From NCBI RefSeq assembly GCF_002939705.1, contig NZ_MDCB01000002.1, forward strand, positions 62,001-126,000: DNA of 64,000 bases, read 5' to 3'. Under the pieces are notes generated by a model. That model was not told the origin of the DNA. It did not search any database and worked only from the letters and a program-made list of their open reading frames with translations. Below, piece after piece: positions 57,743 to 64,000 of the stretch. Every line of letters begins with the position of its first letter. Position 1 is the first letter of the stretch. The DNA is from Xanthomonas albilineans. GTDB lineage: Bacteria; Pseudomonadota; Gammaproteobacteria; Xanthomonadales; Xanthomonadaceae. The translations under genes were made by a program, and so were the position numbers.

Positions 57743-57783
57743 GAGTCAAAGTGACTCCGTGACGACGAGGTCATTATGACTCG
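57743..57783 (+). promoter_or_regulatory. Two NorR-type binding sites
   Basis: Two copies of GTCA-N3-TGAC stand 25 bases apart: GAGTCAAAGTGACTC at 57743-57757 and the core GTCATTATGAC at 57770-57780. This fits the NorR enhancer consensus GT-N7-AC. A third, looser palindrome AGTGATTGATTTCACT follows at 57795-57810. They lie upstream of the sigma-54 promoter of hmp. Confidence 0.75.
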
Positions 57784-57822
57784 AATGGCCTTGAAGTGAT
57801 TGATTTCACTGGAGCGCTGTGT

Positions 57823-57838
57823 TGGCACAGTAACTGCG
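57823..57838 (+). promoter_or_regulatory. Sigma-54 promoter of hmp
   Basis: TGGCACAGTAACTGCG carries GG and GC dinucleotides ten bases apart and matches TGGCAC-N5-TTGC at all but one position. It lies 33 bases before the hmp ATG and downstream of the NorR-type sites, the normal order for an enhancer-activated promoter. Confidence 0.8.
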
Positions 57839-57870
57839 TAGGTAGTGGCTGACCCAATGAGAGATCGATC

Positions 57871-59064
57871 ATGTTGTCTGACCCCCATCGTGCTGTTATT
57901 GCTTCAACTGTGCCGCTCCTTGAACAAGGCGGCGAGGCGCTCATCACCCACTTCTATCAAACCATGCTCGCACAGCACCCTGAGGTGCGCCCTTACTTCA
58001 ACGCCACGCATCAGGCCAGTGGCGACCAACCTCGGGCATTGGCCAATGGTGTGCTCATGTATGCCAAGAACATCAACCGTCTGGAAGCGCTTGGACCGTT
58101 GGTGTCCCAGATCGTCAACAAGCATGTGGCACTACAAGTCCAGCCTGAGCATTACGGTATCGTGGGCAAGTGCCTGATCGCGGCAATTGCCGAAGTTTTG
58201 GGACCGGCCATTGCAACACAAGCGGTCCTGGATGCTTGGACGGCAGCTTATGGGCAACTGGCAGACATTCTGATCGGCGCCGAGCGCACGCGCTATGAGG
58301 AGCAAGCACGCGCTCATGGTGGATGGCGTGGAGACCGCACTTTCGTTGTCTTGGCAAAAGTCAAAGAGAGTGAAGAGATCACCTCATTCTACCTGGTTCC
58401 AATCGACGGAAAGCCGGTCATGGATTTCAAGCCCGGGCAATACATTGGGCTCCATCTTTGGATCAATGATGAAGAGTTTCGCCGCAATTATTCCCTGTCC
58501 GCCTATCCAAACGGTAAGACTTATCGCATCAGCGTCAAGCGTGAGCCGGGTGGGGTGGTTTCGAACTACTTGCATGACCATGTGCAGGTAGGGAGCGAGC
58601 TGCTACTCAACGCGCCAAGTGGCGCATTTGTCTTGAAGCCGGGGACACGGCCAATTGCCTTCATCAGTGCGGGAGTTGGGGTCACTCCAATTTTGCCGCT
58701 GCTCCAAGAGGCTCTTGGCACTGGCCGACACATCACCTTCATTCATTGCGCGCGAGACAGCAAAGTGCATGCTTTCAAGGAGCAGATCGAAAATGCTGCC
58801 AAACGACATCCGATGCTTTCGCACTACTACTGCTATGACCGTGATGAAGGACTGGACGCGCCGCCGCACGGGATAGGCTACTTGACGCTGGACCATTTGA
58901 AAGCGTGGTTGCCACCTGCGCAAGAAGGCGTGCGTGATGTGGATGTCTACTTCTTAGGGCCTAAGCCTTTCATGCGGATGCTAAAAAAGCAGCTTGATGA
59001 AGTAGGCGTTCCCCGCGATCAGGTGCGCTATGAATTCTTCGGTCCTGCTGCTGCATTGCAGTAA
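57871..59064 (+). CDS. hmp: Flavohemoprotein, nitric oxide dioxygenase
   Basis: A 397-residue cytoplasmic enzyme that oxidises NO to nitrate with O2 and NAD(P)H. The N-terminal globin domain (1 to about 140) keeps the haem ligand His85 (NKHVAL) and distal Tyr29 (HFYQTM). The FAD domain follows with RNYSLSAYPN and PGGVVSNYLHD, then the NAD(P) domain with SAGVGVTPILPLL and YFLGPKPFMRMLKKQL. All functional residues are intact. Under sigma-54/NorR control by its upstream sites. It would protect against NO of plant or denitrification origin. Confidence 0.95.
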   Translation: MLSDPHRAVIASTVPLLEQGGEALITHFYQTMLAQHPEVRPYFNATHQASGDQPRALANGVLMYAKNINRLEALGPLVSQIVNKHVALQVQPEHYGIVGKCLIAAIAEVLGPAIATQAVLDAWTAAYGQLADILIGAERTRYEEQARAHGGWRGDRTFVVLAKVKESEEITSFYLVPIDGKPVMDFKPGQYIGLHLWINDEEFRRNYSLSAYPNGKTYRISVKREPGGVVSNYLHDHVQVGSELLLNAPSGAFVLKPGTRPIAFISAGVGVTPILPLLQEALGTGRHITFIHCARDSKVHAFKEQIENAAKRHPMLSHYYCYDRDEGLDAPPHGIGYLTLDHLKAWLPPAQEGVRDVDVYFLGPKPFMRMLKKQLDEVGVPRDQVRYEFFGPAAALQ

Positions 59065-59138
59065 TTTCTGTCAACGCCGATTTAAATCTGACCCACCCCG
59101 GGGTCTTCATCGTCGCGCTACTCGCTCGCGCAGGGAGG

Positions 59139-59719
59139 TACGCCCAGAGTTTCCTAGACATCTCATGGCCATGGGAAATGGCAGATTCGGAGGTGTCCAT
59201 GAGTAGCAAGCGGTATCCGGATGAGTTCAAGTTCGAGGCGTTCCGCCAGGTGATCGATCGCGGGTTCAAAGTGGCGCAGGTCGTCGGCTGGGCGATGCGC
59301 GATCGGGCCGATACCGAGTTGGTCATGCAGGCCCTGTTGTCGGCGGGTTTGGCGGCGCAAACCCGCATCCGGGTGCCTGGTTTACTCGGACCAAGGGTCG
59401 GTCTACACCAGCGATGACTGGCAGAGTTTCCTGGCGCCCCATGGCTTGGGGTGCAGTATGAGACGGCGCGGTAACTGCCACGAGCGCGAAGCCTGCCCTT
59501 GGGGCACAACGCCCCCGTGGAAAGCTTCTTCGGCCTGCTCAAACGCGAGCGGATCAGGCGGCGAGCCTATCCCGCCAAGGACGCCGCGTCCGACTGCATC
59601 GAGATGTTCTACAACCCCAAACGCCGCCATGGTTCAACTGGCGACCTGTCCCCTGTAGAGTGCGAGCGGTGCTACGCGCAACGAGGGTCATGGGTGTTTA
59701 CGGAACCCTGGGCGTATCA
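59139..59719 (+). mobile_element. IS3-family element remnant, copy 2 (internally deleted, both ends present)
   Basis: Left end TACGCCCAGAGTTTCCTAGACA and right end (reverse complement TGATACGCCCAGGGTTCCG) form imperfect inverted repeats. Inside, the first 30 codons or so of orfA join orfB at the sequence CAGGTCG (AQVVGWAMRDRADTELV), leaving only the 3' part of orfB. That part also carries a short insertion after the GNCH residues that throws it out of frame. Such small derivatives can be mobilised in trans by a full copy. The fused frame 59178-59417 is not a real gene. Confidence 0.8.
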
Positions 59720-59895
59720 AATTGCGTCAGATGGGCTGCAACGCCGACACCATGCAGCAACGCCTGGGCGATGGATACTATGAACAGAAGCTGGTGCGCG
59801 AGCAGATCGGACAACTGACTGGGCGTCGCTTCCTGGATGGGTATAGCAGCGACGAAGCGCAATACCAGGCGCTGCTGGGTATCTACGAAAACCGT
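59720..59895 (+). pseudogene. Fragment of a filamentous haemagglutinin-type gene
   Basis: The sequence encodes QRLGDGYYEQKLVREQIGQL and TGRRFLDGYSSDEAQYQAL, a signature of the large FhaB-type two-partner-secretion exoproteins. Only this small internal piece remains, directly abutting the IS right end, and the frame then loses resemblance. It shows that an adhesin/CDI-type gene was destroyed here or its fragment was carried in. Confidence 0.55.
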
Positions 59896-59918
59896 GAGCA
59901 ATCGCGGCGTTCGTCTTT

Positions 59919-60455
59919 TCAATCCGGTGCTAGGCACGACCGTTCTCCTTTCGCTTTGACCGAGCGCGTCCGGCCGCTGTTGTTCACCACAACCGTGGCG
60001 CGTAGCCGTCCGCGCTCGCATATCCTGACCGTGAGATTGCTGCCACTGCTGAGCCCGTCCGGGAAGAAGCGGATCGCAGACCTGTCCTGACTGGATAGCA
60101 CGACCAGCGAGCCGATGGCTGGTGCGGTTTCCTGGCTGAGGATGCTGGTGGGCGTATCGGGCTGACCTCGCCGCTCAGGGTCGCGGAACACCATCCAGCC
60201 CTGGCTCCAGTCGCTGTCGCGCCGACAGCGGCCGTCCCCGCGAGAAGGGCAGACGCTGACAGGGATGCCTGAACTGATGGCGCTGTTGCGCGCCAATGCG
60301 AAATAGGTGCTGATTTGGTGGATGGTCGCCGTCAACCGATGGCTCGATCGCAATTCTCTGAACCCAGGCAGGCCGATCCCGGTGACGATGCAGATCAGTG
60401 CCATCACGATCATTGCTTCGAGCAGTGTGTAGCCTTTGTTACAGACTTTCCGCAT
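59919..60455 (-). CDS. fimT: FimT/GspH-type type IV pseudopilin
   Basis: A 178-residue prepilin-like protein. The type III leader is MRKVCNKG and the mature sequence starts YTLLEAMIVMALICIVTGIG, with Glu at position +5 and a hydrophobic helix, so it should be cut by PilD. The GspH/FimT C-terminal domain includes VSVCPSRGDGRCRRDSDWSQGW with paired cysteines. It is a minor pilin component for type IV pili or a type II secretion pseudopilus. It stands alone, divergent from uvrB, and abuts the IS-rich patch. Confidence 0.85.
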   Translation of the reverse strand: MRKVCNKGYTLLEAMIVMALICIVTGIGLPGFRELRSSHRLTATIHQISTYFALARNSAISSGIPVSVCPSRGDGRCRRDSDWSQGWMVFRDPERRGQPDTPTSILSQETAPAIGSLVVLSSQDRSAIRFFPDGLSSGSNLTVRICERGRLRATVVVNNSGRTRSVKAKGERSCLAPD

Positions 60456-60602
60456 GATGGCCGTTCTCCCAGTGAGAGGCTGCCAGTCTCATGGTCAGGT
60501 GACAGGACTTGAATGAGGGGGTGCTGCGTTCCCATGTAGGAGATTTACTCGGCGCGAGGTCAGTCGATACCCGTTGCCGTCTCCCACCTTTGAGGTGTGC
60601 GT

Positions 60603-62621
60603 ATGTCCGACCGTTTCCAGCTCGTATCGCCGTATTCTCCAGCGGGTGACCAGCCGCAGGCGATCGAGAAGCTGGTCGCTGGCTTCGAGGCCGGCCTGGC
60701 CAAGCAGACCCTGCTGGGTGTGACCGGCTCGGGCAAGACCTACACCATCGCCAATGTGGTCCAGGCGATCCAGAAGCCGACATTGGTGATGGCGCCGAAC
60801 AAGACGCTGGCGGCGCAGCTCTACGGCGAATTCAAGGCATTTTTCCCGAGCAATGCGGTCGAGTACTTCGTCAGCTACTATGACTATTACCAGCCAGAAG
60901 CGTATGTGCCGTCCTCGGACACCTTCATCGAGAAGGACAGCTCGATCAACGAACACATCGAACAGATGCGCCTGGCCGCGACCAAGACCCTGCTGTCGCG
61001 CCGCGATGCGTTGGTGGTGGCTACGGTCTCGGCGATCTATGGCCTGGGTGCGCCAGAGGACTATCTGTCGTTGCGTTTGATCCTGTCGATCGGCGAGCAT
61101 ATCGAGCAGCGTCAATTGATCCGCCACCTGACCGATCTGCAATACACCCGCAACGAGTACGAACTGCATCGCGGCAGCTTCCGTGTGCGCGGCGAAGTCA
61201 TCGACGTGTTCCCGGCCGAGTCCGATAGCGAGGCGCTGCGGATCGAACTGTTCGACGGCGATGTCGAACAGTTGGCGCTGTTCGATCCGCTGACCGGCGA
61301 GACCCTGCGCAAGTTGCAGCGCTACACGATCTACCCGAAGACTCACTATGCGACCACCCGCGAGCGCACGCTCAGCGCGGTGGATACGATCAAGCTGGAG
61401 CTTAAGCAACGGCTCGAACAGCTATATGCGCAGAACAAGCTGGTGGAGGCACAGCGGTTGGCGCAGCGCACCCAATTCGACCTGGAGATGATGGCCGAGG
61501 TGGGCTACTGCAACGGCATCGAGAACTACTCGCGGCACCTGACCGGCAAGGCGGCGGGCGAGCCGCCACCGACCCTGTTCGACTACCTGCCGCCCGACGC
61601 CTTGCTGGTCGTGGACGAGTCCCATGTCACCGTGCCGCAGATCGGCGCGATGTACAAAGGCGACCGCTCGCGCAAGGAGACGTTGGTCGAGTTCGGGTTT
61701 CGTCTGCCCTCGGCGCTGGACAACCGGCCGCTGCGCTTCGAAGAGTGGGAGGCGCGCTCGCCGCGCAGCATTTATGTGTCGGCGACCCCGGGGCCCTACG
61801 AGTTGCGCGAGTCAGCAGGCGAGGTGACCGAGTTGGTGGTGAGGCCAACCGGGTTGATCGATCCGCAGGTGGAGATCCGTCCGGTCGCCACCCAGGTCGA
61901 CGATCTGCTATCGCAGATCAACTTGCGCGTGGCGGATGGAGACCGGGTGCTGGTGACCACTCTGACCAAGCGCATGGCCGAGAACCTCACCGAGTACCTG
62001 GGCGAGCACGGGGTGAAGGTACGCTATTTGCACTCGGACATCGATACTGTCGAGCGTGTGGAGATCATTCGGGATCTGCGCCTGGGTAAGTTCGATGTGC
62101 TGGTCGGTATCAATCTGCTGCGCGAAGGTCTGGACATGCCCGAAGTGTCGCTGGTGGCGATTCTGGATGCGGACAAGGAGGGGTTTTTGCGCTCCACCGG
62201 TTCGCTGATCCAGACGATCGGCCGCGCCGCGCGCAATCTGCGCGGCAAAGCCATTCTGTATGCGGACAAGATGACGCGCTCGATGCAGGCGGCGATCGAC
62301 GAGACCGGTCGGCGCCGCGAAAAGCAGGTGGAGTACAACCTTGCGCATGGCATCACTCCGAAGTCGGTGGCGCGGCCGATCGTGGATATCCTAGAGGGGG
62401 CACGCGAGTCCGCTGCCGAGGCCAAGTCAGGTAAGGGGAAGGCGCGTCGCGTGGCCGAAGAGCCGGCCGACTACCGCGCGCTTGAACCGGCGGAAATCGC
62501 GGCGCGGCTCAAGGCGTTGGAGCAAAAGATGTACCAGCACGCGCGCGACCTGGAATTCGAGGATGCCGCGCGCGTGCGCGACCAGATGAAGAAGCTACGC
62601 GATACCAGTCTGGTCGGTTAG
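60603..62621 (+). CDS. uvrB: Excinuclease ABC subunit B
   Basis: A 672-residue DNA damage verification helicase of nucleotide excision repair. Walker A is [10 protein letters not shown] near residue 40, the beta-hairpin [12 protein letters not shown] lies near 95, Walker B/DEAD-like VVDESH near 340, and the C-terminal UvrC-binding coiled coil [20 protein letters not shown] is present. The start is ATG at 60603 with TTGAGG upstream; a GTG two codons earlier is less likely. No obvious LexA box was identified by eye. Confidence 0.97.
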   Translation: MSDRFQLVSPYSPAGDQPQAIEKLVAGFEAGLAKQTLLGVTGSGKTYTIANVVQAIQKPTLVMAPNKTLAAQLYGEFKAFFPSNAVEYFVSYYDYYQPEAYVPSSDTFIEKDSSINEHIEQMRLAATKTLLSRRDALVVATVSAIYGLGAPEDYLSLRLILSIGEHIEQRQLIRHLTDLQYTRNEYELHRGSFRVRGEVIDVFPAESDSEALRIELFDGDVEQLALFDPLTGETLRKLQRYTIYPKTHYATTRERTLSAVDTIKLELKQRLEQLYAQNKLVEAQRLAQRTQFDLEMMAEVGYCNGIENYSRHLTGKAAGEPPPTLFDYLPPDALLVVDESHVTVPQIGAMYKGDRSRKETLVEFGFRLPSALDNRPLRFEEWEARSPRSIYVSATPGPYELRESAGEVTELVVRPTGLIDPQVEIRPVATQVDDLLSQINLRVADGDRVLVTTLTKRMAENLTEYLGEHGVKVRYLHSDIDTVERVEIIRDLRLGKFDVLVGINLLREGLDMPEVSLVAILDADKEGFLRSTGSLIQTIGRAARNLRGKAILYADKMTRSMQAAIDETGRRREKQVEYNLAHGITPKSVARPIVDILEGARESAAEAKSGKGKARRVAEEPADYRALEPAEIAARLKALEQKMYQHARDLEFEDAARVRDQMKKLRDTSLVG

Positions 62622-62717
62622 TCTTCTGTCTGGCCGGCAGCGCGCCCTCGGCTATTGTTCTTGCCCGTCAGGTGGGCTAAAATGCGCGCCCCTGCGACAG
62701 TGTGCTGTTGCAGAGAA

Positions 62718-62792
62718 GGGCGGTTAGCTCAGCGGTAGAGCACTACCTTGACATGGTAGGGGTCACAGGTTCGAACCCTGTACCGCCCACCA
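62718..62792 (+). tRNA. tRNA-Val (anticodon GAC)
   Basis: A 75-base cloverleaf with acceptor GGGCGGT / ACCGCCC, D-arm TAGCTCAGCGGTAGAG, anticodon arm CTACC-TTGACAT-GGTAG (anticodon GAC), T-arm CAGGTTCGAACCCTG, and an encoded CCA end. Confidence 0.97.
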
Positions 62793-62799
62793 CTCGAAA

Positions 62800-63090
62800 C
62801 CCAAGCAGCACAGCGGTTTCGGTGGATCGGTCCTCCCCATATGGGCCATTGGCTGACCCCGGACTGACACCAAGTGCAGACAGCCGAGTGGTGTCGCGCG
62901 CGAGGTCTTGCACGATTTCTTGAAGCGCCTTGCGTGCCTCGCCCAGGTAAGTGGGGTCGAACTTGGCGTATCAATCCTGCATACACCCACCTCGCGACTG
63001 CTTTTTCCGCGATGTTTCCAGGTGCTCGCGGAGCACGTCGCGGATGTGGCTGACGTTCGCGGATCTGGGCGGCAGCTTCTCTCCGTGCTC
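62800..63090 (-). pseudogene. Decayed coding remnant next to tRNA-Val
   Basis: On the minus strand a frame reads PPRSANVSHIRDVLREHLET and, after a TGA, YAKFDPTYLGEARKALQEIV, continuing to the tRNA. It is amphipathic and protein-like, but broken by stops and without a recognised domain. Its position against a tRNA 3' end suggests the tail of an integrated element such as an integrase gene. That is inference from location only. The rest of 62793-63195 shows nothing else. Confidence 0.35.
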
Positions 63091-63195
63091 GCGCGCGCGA
63101 CACTGATTTCATCATCAGGCACCATTCCTGTTTGATGCTGACGGTGAGTGAGAGCCAGCGTAAATCTTCTGGGCCGAAGTATCGATTTTCTGCTG

Positions 63196-64000
63196 TGATA
63201 CACCCAGGATTTCTTAGACACTCATGACCCTCGTTGCGCTTAGCGCCGCTCGCACTCTACAGGGGACAGGTCGTCAGTTGAACCATGGCGGCGTTTGGGG
63301 TTGTAGAACATCTCGATGCAGTCGAACACCTCGGTGGTGCGGCGTCCTTGGCGGGATAGGCAGCCGCCTGATCCGCTCGCGTTTGAGCAGGCCGAAGAAG
63401 CTCTCCACGGGGGCGTTGTGCCCCAGGGACAGGCTTCGCGCTCGTGGCAGTTGCCGCGCCTGCTCATACTGCACACCAAGCCATGGGGCGCCAGGAAACT
63501 CTGCCAGTCATCGCTGGTGTAGACCGACCCTTGGTCCGAGTGAACCAGACACCCGGTGTGGGCTTGCGCCGCCACACCGCCGACAACAGGGCCTGCACGA
63601 CCAGCTCGGCGTCGGCCCGGTCACGCATCGCCAAGCCGACGACCTGGCTTGAAAACAGATCGATCACAACCGCCAGGTACATCCAACCTTGCCGCTGCCT
63701 GCGCATGAGCCGATGCACCCGATGGCGACTGCAACATTCACCCAGATCGCGCAGATCCTTGGCGATCTTGCGATGCCCATCGACACTACCGCCGGCAAGC
63801 CAGTAGTGCTCGATCAATCCCAGCAAGCGCTCGTCTTGTTTGGTGCGCTCACTGTTGGGCGAGCGTCACCAGGCGTCATAGCCAGCCCGGTTGACGCGCA
63901 ACACGCGGCACATCGCACACAGCCTGAATTCCTTCCCTGCGATGAGCCTGCATAAAAGCGGACTTTGCCTTTACCGCTTGGCAAAGTGCGCGGCGGTCTT
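63196..64000 (-). mobile_element. IS3-family element, copy 3 (minus strand, runs off window, degraded)
   Basis: The right end TGATACACCCAGGATTTCTTAGACA is at 63196. On the minus strand, orfA's C-terminus lies near 63950-64000 and orfB fragments at 63464-63826 and 63240-63575. An internal deletion joins LMRRQ directly to [12 protein letters not shown]. The same short insertion after GNCH as in copy 2 breaks the frame, and a further shift lies near the YIEMFYN-equivalent. The left end is outside the window. Not functional as seen. Confidence 0.8.

Noticed and set aside
59178-59417. A 79-codon ORF resembling a small DNA-binding protein
   Set aside because: It is the accidental fusion of orfA and orfB pieces created by the deletion in IS copy 2.

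Overview
The window is GC-rich, dense bacterial chromosome and almost certainly comes from a Xanthomonadaceae genome, most likely Xanthomonas or a close relative. The reasons are an N-acetylornithine carbamoyltransferase (ArgF') in place of ordinary ArgF, a fused N-acetylglutamate kinase/synthase, the arg-pro gene order, a plant cell wall pectinase pair, and IS3 remnants of a type common in Xanthomonas. The species assignment is inference from gene content only.

Layout. 1-2.2 kb: 3' end of secD, then secF. 2.4-8.6 kb: a chemotaxis receptor, suhB, trmJ and a lytic transglycosylase. 8.7-14.3 kb: epmB divergent from efp (EF-P and its modifying enzyme), then mtaD, ubiG, gph and a squalene/phytoene synthase-like gene. 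14.4-17.4 kb: a polygalacturonase/pectin methylesterase operon on the minus strand with an AT-rich upstream region. 18-21.7 kb: yidD, dihydroorotase and an M23 peptidase on the minus strand (translationally overlapping), then an unusual DksA-like gene.

21.9-30.4 kb is the most unusual part. It is a seven-gene minus-strand cluster that looks like a dedicated type I secretion system: an HlyD-type adaptor (broken by an in-frame TAG), a C39 peptidase ABC exporter, a 2OG-oxygenase-like protein with degraded iron ligands, a secreted alpha/beta-hydrolase, a fusion of an orotate-phosphoribosyltransferase-like domain to a PQQ-type propeller, a double-glycine-leader protein with His-rich and (GGE)n segments and a phage P5-like C-terminal domain, and a small exported protein that could be its immunity factor.

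30.9-35.8 kb: housekeeping genes (alpha/beta-hydrolase, MFS, sufE, cysS, a small envelope protein). 36-47.4 kb: the arginine/proline operon argF'-argG-GNAT-argE-argB/A-GNAT-argC-argH-yciI-proB-proA. It is preceded by a possible Arg-codon leader peptide and mutually exclusive hairpins that look like a transcription attenuator. Its enzymes carry glutamate through acetylated intermediates (with acetylcitrulline deacetylation by ArgE) to arginine, and glutamate to proline.

47.7-49.6 kb: an alpha-amino acid ester hydrolase-type enzyme. 49.6-51 kb: an AT-rich region with an IS5-type remnant. 51-55.2 kb: a large YadA-type trimeric autotransporter. 55.3-59.9 kb: a horizontally acquired patch in which a norR-hmp nitric oxide detoxification pair, with sigma-54 and NorR-type sites, lies between internally deleted IS3 copies and stubs of an AraC regulator and a filamentous haemagglutinin. 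59.9-64 kb: a lone FimT/GspH pseudopilin, uvrB, tRNA-Val(GAC), a decayed coding stub and a third IS3 copy that runs off the window end.
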